A DNA stretch of 64,000 nt from Mycobacterium sp. OTB74. GTDB lineage: Bacteria > Actinomycetota > Actinomycetes > Mycobacteriales > Mycobacteriaceae. A program made the translations under genes and the position numbers. The DNA is taken from contig NZ_JARXVD010000001.1 in NCBI RefSeq assembly GCF_029892685.1, positions 576,962-640,961 of the forward strand, read 5' to 3'. Below are positions 9,791 to 18,532 of this stretch, piece by piece (the stretch's first letter is position 1; each line of letters begins with the position of its first letter). The notes under the pieces are model-generated. The model was not told the DNA's origin, did no database searches, and worked only from the letters and a program-made list of their open reading frames with translations.

Positions 9791-10966
9791 TTACTCGGCG
9801 ACGGCGATGTCGTCGCGGAGCTGCCGCTCGATGAGCAGGTCGCCGACGTACGGTAGCGACAGCAGGCGGCTCAGCTTGTTGCGGGCCCACACGCCCGGCC
9901 ATGTCCGTGGGGCAAAAGTCGCGGCGAACCGCCGGGCTGAGCGTTGCTTGCCGGCGATCAGCGGCTGCAGCAGCCGCTGGTATTCATGAAAAGCCTTGCG
10001 GTATTCGCCCTTTGCGCGATGCAGTTCATCGGCGAGCACATAGGCCTCCACCATGGCCAGGCCGGTACCCTCGCCAGCCAGCAGCGATACCGCGGCCGCC
10101 GCATCACCGATGAGCATGACCCGATCCTTGAACCAGGTGTCCATCGCGATCTGACTTACCCGATCGAAATAGATGTCGTCGCAGCCCTGCATCGTGTCCA
10201 AGATGTGCCGGCATTCCCAACCCATCCCACCGAACACCGCACCGAGGGATTCTTTGATCTCATCAGGCCCGTGCGGATCTGCGCTGCGAAATCGGTCGCT
10301 GGTGCCGATCAGCAGAAACATGGTGCGGTCATCGCGCATCGCGAACCGGCTCACCATGCGCCCCGGAGCCCCGTACGACACATAGACCAACTCATCGCGG
10401 GGGCGATAGCCCCGCGCCTCGAATGCGGCGACGCGGTAGCCGAGGTCCCGCTCGAAATCCGCGTCGGGCCCAAATACCAACCGCCGCACCGGTGAATGCA
10501 GGCCTCCGGCCCCGATCAGGAGATCGAACTCACGGGCACCCCCGTTGTGGAAGCCGACTTGAACACCTGCCTCGTCCTGTTCGACAGTGGCGATACTGTC
10601 ACCGAAGATGCTCTCGACATCCTCTGAGAGGGTGCCGTAGATCATGGCTGCCATGTCGCCGCGTGCCAGACTGGTAAACCGTCCCCCGGCCATCCGCTGG
10701 AACCCGTCCGTGCGGAATCCGCCCGCCCTGTGACCGCGCCGGTCGACGAGCCGCACCTCGCCCACCGTATACCCGGCCGTGCCTAACTGCGGTCCGAGCC
10801 CCATCCGCTCGGCGATCCGATAGCCCGCTCCCCAGAAGTCGACGACATAGCCGCCGGTCCGGAGGGCCGGAGCCTGCTCGACCAGGGTGATCTGATGGCC
10901 GTCGCGGTGCAGCCAGTACGCCAGGGTCGGCCCCGCGATCCCGGTCCCGCTGATGGCGATTCTCAT
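9791..10966 (-). CDS. FAD-dependent monooxygenase/oxidoreductase (group A, UbiH/PHBH fold)
   Basis: The 391-residue flavoprotein has the N-terminal FAD-binding motif GTGIAGPTLAYWLHRDGH followed by an acidic residue at the end of strand 2 (LVEQ), the middle motif DLLIGAGGLHSPVR and the GDAAAAVSLLAGEGTGLAMVEA flavin motif near residue 290. This is the pattern of aromatic hydroxylases and tetracycline-degrading monooxygenases; the substrate cannot be told. ATG 10966 is preferred to the adjacent GTG 10969. It lies 22 bp downstream of the WrbA-like gene on the same strand and probably shares its transcript, forming a redox cluster inserted between ilvC and serA. Confidence 0.85.
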   Translation of the reverse strand: MRIAISGTGIAGPTLAYWLHRDGHQITLVEQAPALRTGGYVVDFWGAGYRIAERMGLGPQLGTAGYTVGEVRLVDRRGHRAGGFRTDGFQRMAGGRFTSLARGDMAAMIYGTLSEDVESIFGDSIATVEQDEAGVQVGFHNGGAREFDLLIGAGGLHSPVRRLVFGPDADFERDLGYRVAAFEARGYRPRDELVYVSYGAPGRMVSRFAMRDDRTMFLLIGTSDRFRSADPHGPDEIKESLGAVFGGMGWECRHILDTMQGCDDIYFDRVSQIAMDTWFKDRVMLIGDAAAAVSLLAGEGTGLAMVEAYVLADELHRAKGEYRKAFHEYQRLLQPLIAGKQRSARRFAATFAPRTWPGVWARNKLSRLLSLPYVGDLLIERQLRDDIAVAE

Positions 10967-10988
10967 CACGCCCAGCCAACCCGAATAC

Positions 10989-11588
10989 TTACCTCGTCAG
11001 CCGGTCAGCGACCTGCACGACCCGGCGGGCCAGGTGTTCCAACGCATTCTCGGTGGCTTCGTCGAACTCGGAGATGTTGTCGTGGTTGGCCAGCAGGCTT
11101 ACGCCGTACGGGTTGCCGTCGACGTACTTGAGCGGGTCGGTGTAGCCCGGTGCCACGATGATCCCGCCCCAATGCATCAGCGTGATGTACAGCGACAGCA
11201 GTGTGGTTTCCTGCCCGCCGTGTGCCGTGTTGGTCGAGGTGAATCCCGCGTATACCTTGTCGGCCAACGCGCCCTGCGACCACAGCCCACCGAGCGAATC
11301 CAGAAAACCCCGCAACTGCGAAGCCACCGACCCGAACCGGGTCGGGGAGCCGAAGATCACGGCATCGGCCCACTCGATGTCATCGCCGGTGGCGGTCGGA
11401 AGATCTTTTGTGGCTTCGTAATTCGCAGTCCACGCCGGATTGTGCGCGAACGACGCAGGATCCGCGGTCTCAGCGACGGGCCGCACCCGGACCTCGGCGC
11501 CTGCTGCTTCTGCAGCGGCGGCGACGCGATGCGCCATCGTGGTGCCGTGACCGGTTGCGGAGTAGTAGATGACAGAGAGCTTGGCCAT
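10989..11588 (-). CDS. wrbA: WrbA-type flavodoxin-like NAD(P)H:quinone oxidoreductase
   Basis: The 199-residue product has the flavodoxin fold typical of WrbA/NQO IV enzymes, which reduce quinones by two electrons using FMN. Motifs are YYSATGHGTTMA (phosphate loop), FGSPTRFGSVASQLRGFLD and the WrbA-specific HGGQETTLLSLYITLMHWGGIIV. ATG 11588 was chosen because it starts the first beta strand (MAKLSVIYYS); the frame continues upstream only to 11603, where the next gene ends. It lies between two other flavoenzyme genes with short gaps (14 and 22 bp), suggesting one operon. Confidence 0.9.
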   Translation of the reverse strand: MAKLSVIYYSATGHGTTMAHRVAAAAEAAGAEVRVRPVAETADPASFAHNPAWTANYEATKDLPTATGDDIEWADAVIFGSPTRFGSVASQLRGFLDSLGGLWSQGALADKVYAGFTSTNTAHGGQETTLLSLYITLMHWGGIIVAPGYTDPLKYVDGNPYGVSLLANHDNISEFDEATENALEHLARRVVQVADRLTR

Positions 11589-11602
11589 GAGCCAAGCCAA
11601 CA

Positions 11603-13033
11603 CTATGGCGCCAGCGACGGCAGAGTCTTTATCCCGAATTCACGCTTCAACACCGTCCGTGCGGCGTAGAAGCCGCACATCCCGTGCACGCCGGTGCCCG
11701 GCGGGGCGGCCGACGAACACAAGTAGGCGCCGGGGATGGGCGTGGTGAATGGGTTGGCCCGCACGGTCGGCCCGACCATCGCGGCTTTCAGTGTCGCGCC
11801 GCCGACGATGATGTCGCCACCCACATAGTTGGCGTTGTGCTGCGACATCTCGGCGGCCGGCACAACTCGCGCTGCCAGCACCAAATCGCGGAATCCCGGC
11901 GCGGCCTGCTCGAACAATCGCGTCACCGTCTCGGTCAGGTCAGCGGTCGAACCCGCCGGCACATGGACGTAGGTCCATAGCGGTCGTCGGCCTTGAGAAT
12001 CGATCCGGGACGGATCGGCCAGGTGTGGCAGAGCGGCCAGGGTCATCGGATGTTCGGCATGTCGACCGTGCGCGATTTCGCGCTCGGACGCGGCCATCTG
12101 AGCCCGGGTGCCACCGAGATGAATGGTCGGGGACGCTGCCATCCGCGGGTCGCGCCACGGGATTTCGCCGCTGAGTACGAAATCGACCTTGCACACACCC
12201 GGCCCAAACTTATAACGGCGCAACGCTTTTGCGTATCGATCAGGCACGGCAGCGCCGTAGATGTCCAGAAGTGCGGTGGGTGCGGTGTCGTAGATGGCTA
12301 CGCCTTCCGGCGGGCTGGTCACTGGCGATCCGGTGATCAGCTCACCGCCATGGGCGCGAAGATCGGCGATCAGTGCATCGGTGATCACCTGGGTGCCGCC
12401 GACCGGAACAGGCCAGCCTTCGGTATGTGCGACAGTGCCCAGCATCAACCCGGCGCCACTGTTGATGGGCGACGGCACGGGGTGGATGGCATGGGTGCCG
12501 ACACCCGTGAACAGGGCTCGGGCGTCCTCACCGCGCAGCACACTCCAGGCCGGGCTGCCCTGTCCCAGCACCCGCAACCCGGTGCGCACGGTGGTCAGCA
12601 GGTCCGGCGGCAGCGAGCGTTTGTCACCGAGGAAGAACCCGATGACGCCGTCGGCATGGTCGACCAGCGGACCGAACAGGCGCCGCCACGACGAGCCGTG
12701 CTCCAGCTCGGCGCAGGTGCGCTCCAGCGAGCGGTACCCGATGGCCGCGCGGCCGGACGGCAGCGGATTGGCATACGAAATCTCCGGAGCCACCAGTTCG
12801 ACCCCGCGGACCGCCAGATCGAACTCGGCGAAGAACTGTGAGGCGATGCCCAGCGGGTGCACCGCCGAGCAGACGTCGTGCAGGACGTCGGGGTATTCGG
12901 GGTCCGGGGCGCTGCGCGCGCCGCCGCCCGGGGTGGGTTGGGCCTCGATGACCCGGACCGAGAGGCCGGCGCGGGCGCAGATGACGGCGGCGGCCAATCC
13001 GTTGGGCCCGCTACCGACGACGGTGACATCCAC
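11603..13033 (-). CDS. Phytoene desaturase-like FAD/NAD(P)-binding oxidoreductase (Rv2997-like)
   Basis: The 476-residue protein begins almost directly with the Rossmann motif VDVTVVGSGPNGLAAAVICA and ends with the amine-oxidase/carotenoid-desaturase motif GAYLCSSAAPPGTGVHGMCGFYAA. Rv2997 sits in the same place beside serA in M. tuberculosis (annotated there as a possible dehydrogenase). No substrate is known. Starts at TTG 13072 and GTG 13036 are possible, but GTG 13033 is favoured: a TACCAT box (13045-13040) lies 6 nt upstream, as in leaderless genes, and the fold starts here. Divergent from serA, whose -10 box is about 65 bp away. Confidence 0.85.
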   Translation of the reverse strand: MDVTVVGSGPNGLAAAVICARAGLSVRVIEAQPTPGGGARSAPDPEYPDVLHDVCSAVHPLGIASQFFAEFDLAVRGVELVAPEISYANPLPSGRAAIGYRSLERTCAELEHGSSWRRLFGPLVDHADGVIGFFLGDKRSLPPDLLTTVRTGLRVLGQGSPAWSVLRGEDARALFTGVGTHAIHPVPSPINSGAGLMLGTVAHTEGWPVPVGGTQVITDALIADLRAHGGELITGSPVTSPPEGVAIYDTAPTALLDIYGAAVPDRYAKALRRYKFGPGVCKVDFVLSGEIPWRDPRMAASPTIHLGGTRAQMAASEREIAHGRHAEHPMTLAALPHLADPSRIDSQGRRPLWTYVHVPAGSTADLTETVTRLFEQAAPGFRDLVLAARVVPAAEMSQHNANYVGGDIIVGGATLKAAMVGPTVRANPFTTPIPGAYLCSSAAPPGTGVHGMCGFYAARTVLKREFGIKTLPSLAP

Positions 13034-13121
13034 CACTAGATGGTACGAAGGGCTTTGATCAAACGAGCTCAAGCGGGGAAGCGGTTGGGAGGTCAGTACC
13101 TCGGACCACTATCCTTGCCGC

Positions 13122-14708
13122 GTGAGCCTTCCTGTCGTACTCATTGCTGACAAACTCGCCGAATCGACCGTCGCCGCGCTGGGCGACCAGGTAGAGGTCC
13201 GTTGGGTCGACGGACCCGACCGCGAAAAGCTGCTGGCCGCCGTGCCCGATGCCGACGCCCTGCTGGTGCGCTCGGCCACCACGGTCGACGCCGAGGTGCT
13301 GGCCGCAGCCCCCAAGCTCAAGATCGTCGCCCGCGCCGGCGTCGGCCTGGACAACGTGGACGTCGACGCCGCCACCGCCCGTGGCGTGCTGGTGGTCAAC
13401 GCTCCGACCTCCAACATCCATAGCGCCGCCGAGCATGCGCTGGCGCTGCTGTTGTCCGCGGCCCGGCAGATTCCGGCCGCCGACGCAACCCTGCGTGAGC
13501 GCACCTGGAAGCGTTCGAAGTTCTCCGGCACCGAAATCTTCGACAAGACCGTCGGCGTGGTCGGCCTGGGCCGCATCGGCCAGCTGGTGGCCCAGCGTCT
13601 GGCCGCCTTCGGCGCGCACATCGTCGCGTACGACCCCTACGTCTCGCACGCTCGCGCCGCGCAACTGGGCATCGAGCTGCTGCCCCTAGATCAGCTTTTG
13701 GGTCGTGCTGATTTCATCTCGGTGCACCTACCCAAGACCAAGGAAACCGCCGGCCTGATCGGCAAGGAGAACCTGGCCAAGACCAAACCGGGCGTCATCA
13801 TCGTCAACGCCGCCCGCGGTGGCCTGATCGATGAGCAGGCCCTGGCCGACGCCATCAACAGCGGCCACGTCCGTGCCGCCGGCCTTGACGTGTTCTCCAC
13901 CGAGCCGTGCACCGACAGCCCGCTGTTCGAGCTGCCGCAGGTCGTCGTCACCCCGCACTTGGGCGCGTCTACCGAAGAGGCTCAGGACCGGGCCGGCACC
14001 GATGTCGCGGCCAGTGTGAAGCTGGCGCTGGCCGGCGAGTTCGTGCCGGACGCGGTGAACGTCGGTGGCGGCGTCGTGGGCGAGGAGGTCGCCCCGTGGC
14101 TCGACCTGGTCCGCAAGCTGGGCCTGCTGGTCGGTGCCCTGACGCCACAGTTGCCAGCCTCGCTGGATGTGCAGGTACTCGGCGAGCTCGCCGCGGAAGA
14201 CGTTGAGATTCTCAAACTTTCGGCGATGCGTGGCCTGTTCTCGGCGGTCATCGAAGACCAGGTCACCTTCGTCAACGCACCGGCTCTGGCCGCTGAGCGT
14301 GGTGTGCAGGCCACTATCGCCACCGAATCGGAAAGCCCCAATCACCGCAGCGTCGTCGACGTGCGCGCGGTGCTGGCCGACGGTTCGGTCGTCAACGTGG
14401 CCGGCACCTTGACCGGTCCGCAGCTGGTCGAGAAGGTCGTCCAGATCAACGGACGCAACCTGGAATTGCGTGCCGAGGGTGTGAACCTGATCCTCAACTA
14501 CGCCGACCAGCCCGGTGCCCTGGGCAAGATCGGCACCCTGCTGGGCGGCGCCAACGTCAACATCCTGGCGGCGCAGATGTCGCAGGACGCCGACGGTGGT
14601 GGTGCGACGGTGATGCTGCGGCTGGACCAGCAGGTGCCTGCCGATGTGCTCAGTGCCATCGAATCGGCTGTTGGCGCAACGACTCTGGAATTGGTGGACC
14701 TGTCGTGA
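13122..14708 (+). CDS. serA: D-3-phosphoglycerate dehydrogenase
   Basis: This enzyme catalyses the first step of serine synthesis from 3-phosphoglycerate. The 528 residues match M. tuberculosis SerA1 and represent the long type: catalytic/NAD domain ([28 protein letters not shown], the catalytic His in [12 protein letters not shown]), an allosteric substrate-binding (ASB) domain from about residue 320, and a C-terminal ACT domain ([18 protein letters not shown]) that binds serine. GTG 13122 has TATCCT at 13110-13115, only 6 nt upstream, suggesting a leaderless transcript. The stop overlaps leuB (GTGA). Confidence 0.98.
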   Translation: MSLPVVLIADKLAESTVAALGDQVEVRWVDGPDREKLLAAVPDADALLVRSATTVDAEVLAAAPKLKIVARAGVGLDNVDVDAATARGVLVVNAPTSNIHSAAEHALALLLSAARQIPAADATLRERTWKRSKFSGTEIFDKTVGVVGLGRIGQLVAQRLAAFGAHIVAYDPYVSHARAAQLGIELLPLDQLLGRADFISVHLPKTKETAGLIGKENLAKTKPGVIIVNAARGGLIDEQALADAINSGHVRAAGLDVFSTEPCTDSPLFELPQVVVTPHLGASTEEAQDRAGTDVAASVKLALAGEFVPDAVNVGGGVVGEEVAPWLDLVRKLGLLVGALTPQLPASLDVQVLGELAAEDVEILKLSAMRGLFSAVIEDQVTFVNAPALAAERGVQATIATESESPNHRSVVDVRAVLADGSVVNVAGTLTGPQLVEKVVQINGRNLELRAEGVNLILNYADQPGALGKIGTLLGGANVNILAAQMSQDADGGGATVMLRLDQQVPADVLSAIESAVGATTLELVDLS

Positions 14709-15715
14709 AGCTTGCAGTCATCGCCGGTGACGGCATCGGACCCGAGGTCATCGCCGAGGGTCTGAAGGTGCTCGACGTGGTGGTGCCCGGGGTTGACCGC
14801 ACCGAATACGACCTGGGTGCCCGGCGCTATCACGCTACGGGTGAGACGTTGCCCGAGGGCTTCGTCGACGAGCTCAAGGGTTACGACGCAATCCTGTTGG
14901 GCGCCATCGGCGATCCGTCGGTGCCCAGCGGTGTGCTGGAGCGTGGCCTGCTGCTGAACATGCGCTTCGCTCTGGACCATCACGTGAACCTGCGGCCGTC
15001 GAAGTTGTTCGCAGGCGTCGACAGCCCGCTGGCCGGCAACCCGGATATCGACTTCGTCGTGGTGCGTGAAGGCACCGAGGGGCCGTACACCGGCACCGGC
15101 GGCGCGATCCGCGTCGACACCCCGCACGAGGTGGCCACCGAGGTGTCCACCAACACCCGCTTCGGCGTCGAGCGCGTGGTGCGCTACGCCTTTGATAAGG
15201 CGAGGGAAAGGCGTCATCACCTGACCTTGGTGCACAAGAACAACGTGCTGGCCTTCGCCGGGTCGCTGTGGAAGCGCACCGTCGACGAGGTTGGTGTGGA
15301 GTACCCGGACGTCGAGACCGCTTACCAGCACATCGACGCCGCGACCATCCACATGGTCACCGACCCGGGCCGCTTCGACGTGATCGTCACCGACAACCTG
15401 TTCGGCGACATCATCACCGACCTGGCGGCGGCGGTGTCCGGCGGTATCGGCCTGGCCGCGTCGGGCAACATAGACGCCACCGGCACCAACCCCTCGATGT
15501 TCGAGCCCGTGCACGGCAGCGCGCCCGACATCGCGGGCCAGGGTCTGGCCGACCCGACCGCGGCGGTCATGAGCGTGGCTCTGCTGCTGACGCACCTCGG
15601 TGAGACCGAGGCTGCCGAGCGGGTGGACAAGGCTGTGGCACAGCACCTTTCGACGCGGGGCTCGGCGAAGTTGTCGACATCGGAGACCGGCGACCGGATT
15701 GTCGGTCTGCTCTAG
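14705..15715 (+). CDS. leuB: 3-isopropylmalate dehydrogenase
   Basis: LeuB oxidatively decarboxylates 3-isopropylmalate in leucine synthesis. The 336-residue product has the short actinobacterial form: N-terminal [11 protein letters not shown], substrate-binding arginines in [21 protein letters not shown], metal-binding [13 protein letters not shown] and the NAD-binding end [17 protein letters not shown] 14705 overlaps the serA stop by four bases, so the two are one operon although they belong to different pathways. Other leu genes (leuC-leuD) lie 13 kb downstream. A 62-bp repeated element begins 9 bp after the stop. Confidence 0.98.
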   Translation: MKLAVIAGDGIGPEVIAEGLKVLDVVVPGVDRTEYDLGARRYHATGETLPEGFVDELKGYDAILLGAIGDPSVPSGVLERGLLLNMRFALDHHVNLRPSKLFAGVDSPLAGNPDIDFVVVREGTEGPYTGTGGAIRVDTPHEVATEVSTNTRFGVERVVRYAFDKARERRHHLTLVHKNNVLAFAGSLWKRTVDEVGVEYPDVETAYQHIDAATIHMVTDPGRFDVIVTDNLFGDIITDLAAAVSGGIGLAASGNIDATGTNPSMFEPVHGSAPDIAGQGLADPTAAVMSVALLLTHLGETEAAERVDKAVAQHLSTRGSAKLSTSETGDRIVGLL

Positions 15716-16203
15716 CGGGTTTCTCGCCCAAACGGACGAACGGACGGCAAAGTCTGAGTAGATCCGGCCATTTCGTCGATCTGGGCGTAGCAGCGAGTCG
15801 TGGTTCTTGACCACGGCCGGATGGGTGCGGCATGTAATGGTGCTGCGCTGTCTCCAATGGTCTTCGGCCGCAATCCAATTCTTGGGCGCCATCCTGTTCG
15901 ACGTGAGCACGCGCGTCCGCGGTGTCGGCGTATGCCGTGCTCATCGAGCGTCGTTACGCCTGTGACGTATGTGCTGAAAGCAACTGGGCTCCAGTGCTTC
16001 CTGTGCGTGGCTATGTAGGAGCTATGGGTTGATGAGAATCGCGCTTGGATACTGGCGGGCGCGGCAGGTCTGCGTAGCCTTTAGTTGTGCTTATTAGTCG
16101 TGCAGGCATGGAATCTGGCCAGCACCAGTAGGCGCCTAAACACCCGTAATTTGCGCGGTCGGGAGCGACTCGACCTGCGGTCACGGGGCGTGAGGAGGTC
16201 GAT
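15716..16203. other. 488-bp intergenic region between leuB and the WGYD protein gene
   Basis: It contains repeat copy A near the leuB end and a strong ribosome-binding site (GAGGAGG) just before 16204. I see no tRNA, no convincing coding frame and no clear terminator with a T-tract. Base composition is less GC-rich than the flanking genes around 15960-16130. Promoter elements for the downstream gene must lie here but are not obvious. Confidence 0.6.
15725..15786 (+). repeat. 62-bp dispersed 3'-end element, copy A (after leuB)
   Basis: Ungapped 62-bp match (54/62 identical by eye) to copy B at 63393-63454, with a perfect 27-bp core at 15756-15782. A third copy lies at 20736-20797 on the minus strand. 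It starts 9 bp after the leuB stop in the sense direction. Unlike copies B and C it does not preserve the internal GGCC-centred stem. Confidence 0.75.
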
Positions 16204-18276
16204 ATGACGACTGTCAGTCCGCCACCCGTCCACTACGACATTGTGCCGCGCCTGAAACCAGAGTCGCGCTGGCGCAGGCTCATGCAGGGGACTCGCCGGC
16301 ACAAGGCGGCCACGGCTGCTGGGGTGGCCGTGCTGCTCGTGGCGGGCCTGCTGGGTGGTTCCTATGAGTCTTCACCCGGGGGCGCGCTGTGGGGTATCGA
16401 CAAGACGCTATTTCCCGGGCATGCGCAAGACGTCGCCCTGACGGCCGTCGTCAGCGAACTGAAGACCGCGCAGGACATCCTGGGCAGCGGACAGCAGCCG
16501 TCGTCCGATCAGCTGACTGACGCCCGCACCGCGCTCAATCACGCCAAGCAGGACCTGGACTACTTGTCGCCGTCACCTCAGCGGACCAGTCTGCAGAACC
16601 TCTATATGCAACTGACACAACAACTTCTGCAGTACACGCCCGATTCGGCGCAGCAACTGCCGGCGCTGCCCGCACCTCCGCAGGCCGCCGCCCCGGGCGA
16701 CCCGGCGCAGCTGCCCGACGTGGCGCTGATGAATGCGACTGCGCCAACCTGGGGGTACGCATCCCCCGGTGACGACGGGAACGTGGCCACCGTCGACCAG
16801 ATGTCCGGTGACTTCGTCCCACCGCCGCCTGACGTGCCGGCCGACCCCGAGGCTTACTGGCCGCAGCCCGTTGACCCGCCATTGACGCCGGACCTGCAAG
16901 ACCTGGGCTACTACGACCCGTCCTGGGGACAGCTCTACGGCTACAACCCCACCGACTGGTACAACTACGACCTCAGCGGCTACAACCAATACGGCTACGA
17001 CTTCCTCGGCTTCGACCGGTGGGGCTATGACCGCTGGGGATACGACCGGTGGGGCTACGACCACTGGGGCTACAACTGGGCCGGCTACAACTGGGCGGGC
17101 TACGACCGCGGCGGCTGGGACCGCGATGGCCGCAACGAATGGGGCCAACACCGCGGCCGCCCGGGTGACCCGCGCGATCAGGACTGGTACAACAGCCACC
17201 ACCCGTACCAGCAGTACTACCAATGGAAGTTCCAGAACTGCGATCCGGTGTACCACCGCGCGCAGTGGGACCACGCCCACGGATTCGACCCGGATCTTTA
17301 CCAAAACTGGAACATGAACCGGGATTGGCATAATCCGCGCAACCGCGACTGGGCACCACCGGCCGCTGCGGTGAGCACCGCCCGGTCAGTCACGAACGTC
17401 ATCACACACACCTCGGCTCCGGTGGTGAACCTGAATGTCTCACTGGCACAGTTCATCTCCAACGACAAGGCGGCCAGCACCACTGGGCCGCTGATGAAGG
17501 ACCTCTCGGGCGAATCAGCCCGCGACTTCGCCAAGCACCTCGCCACGGGGGCCGCCGCGCCAGTCGGTACGCCCTCGGCTTCGACGTCGAGACAGCGGCC
17601 TGGCGCGCCGATCGCAAACGACCAGATCTCTTTGGCACCACCGGCATTGACGGCGCCTGCACCGACTACCCCGCCGTCGAAGGTGTCGCCCGGGTTTACC
17701 GTACCCAAGCTTGCGCCGGTGCCTGCCTCCACACCGGCTAAGCCGCAAGGAAAGTCGGCTCCGGCCAATATCGCGCCGGGAGCGGATCCACATTCTGCTC
17801 CGGGGTTGCCGGCAATCGTTCCGAAGGCTGGCTCAGAGAACCCTGTGGCGGCCCCACCTGTCGACCAGAAACCGGCGACCCCGCGGGGCCCCGAGTCCGC
17901 GCCTCCGGGCGGGCCTTCGGCGCCAGACGGGAGCAATTTCCTTTCACGGGCGCCGGAATCGAATCCGCCGGCGCGGCAGGCACAACCGGACCGACAGGAT
18001 CCACCGCAGCAGCGGATCGAAACAGAGCGGCCGCCACAACACGCCCCGGCGCCTGAAGCTCCAGCCCGAGAGGCACCAGCTCCTGCTCAGCAGGTCCCGG
18101 TTCGACAAGAGCCTCCTCGACAGGCTCCGGCACCTGAGGCCCCGGTCCGCCAGGCGCCCGCCCGGCAGGCACCGCCCGTACACGAGGCGCCGCGTCCGGC
18201 CCCGGCACCGCGTCCTGCTCCGGCACCGGCACCGCATAACGCTCCCCAGTGTTCAGCTCCGAAATGTCAGTTCTGA
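16204..18276 (+). CDS. Single-pass membrane protein with WGYD pentapeptide repeats and Pro-rich tail
   Basis: The 690-residue protein is not recognised as a named family. Layout: short basic cytoplasmic N-terminus, one membrane helix (about 36-53), a mainly helical extracytoplasmic segment (60-150, beginning GGALWGIDKTLFPGHAQDVAL, faintly like extracytoplasmic parts of actinobacterial anti-sigma factors), a Trp/Tyr/Asp-rich block (235-390) with about seven pentapeptide units of the type DRWGY at 271-302, then some 300 residues rich in Pro/Ala ending in CSAPKCQF with two cysteines. ATG 16204 follows GAGGAGG. There is no zinc anti-sigma domain and no adjacent sigma factor. A cell-envelope role is inferred from topology only. 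Confidence 0.8.
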   Translation: MTTVSPPPVHYDIVPRLKPESRWRRLMQGTRRHKAATAAGVAVLLVAGLLGGSYESSPGGALWGIDKTLFPGHAQDVALTAVVSELKTAQDILGSGQQPSSDQLTDARTALNHAKQDLDYLSPSPQRTSLQNLYMQLTQQLLQYTPDSAQQLPALPAPPQAAAPGDPAQLPDVALMNATAPTWGYASPGDDGNVATVDQMSGDFVPPPPDVPADPEAYWPQPVDPPLTPDLQDLGYYDPSWGQLYGYNPTDWYNYDLSGYNQYGYDFLGFDRWGYDRWGYDRWGYDHWGYNWAGYNWAGYDRGGWDRDGRNEWGQHRGRPGDPRDQDWYNSHHPYQQYYQWKFQNCDPVYHRAQWDHAHGFDPDLYQNWNMNRDWHNPRNRDWAPPAAAVSTARSVTNVITHTSAPVVNLNVSLAQFISNDKAASTTGPLMKDLSGESARDFAKHLATGAAAPVGTPSASTSRQRPGAPIANDQISLAPPALTAPAPTTPPSKVSPGFTVPKLAPVPASTPAKPQGKSAPANIAPGADPHSAPGLPAIVPKAGSENPVAAPPVDQKPATPRGPESAPPGGPSAPDGSNFLSRAPESNPPARQAQPDRQDPPQQRIETERPPQHAPAPEAPAREAPAPAQQVPVRQEPPRQAPAPEAPVRQAPARQAPPVHEAPRPAPAPRPAPAPAPHNAPQCSAPKCQF

Positions 18277-18532
18277 CCATCCGGGGTTATCGGCACCTAG
18301 CTGTTCAACTGCTTGGTGGCAGCCGGGATGCCGAGGAGCTTCAACCGCTCGGCTGTCGGGAGTGCGTGCCACGTGGTCGAGCACCTGCTGACCCAGCCGA
18401 ATTCTGTTGGTGGCCGGGGCCGCTGATGTGTCGGATGCAGTGCGTCAGCAGGATCTGAATCCTGCCCCTCTTTGAGCGCAGAGTGCTAAATTCCCGGCAT
18501 TGACAGCTACTTTTCAGCTTCAGAGGTGCGCC

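Noticed and set aside
16204..18276. Anti-sigma factor identity for the WGYD-repeat protein
   Set aside because: There is no zinc anti-sigma or RsdA-type N-terminal domain and no sigma factor gene nearby.
18277..18532. Possible small gene in the gap before the DUF3556 gene
   Set aside because: Short frames exist but have no ribosome site or recognisable sequence. Only an imperfect inverted repeat (ctgctgac/gtcagcag) is visible.
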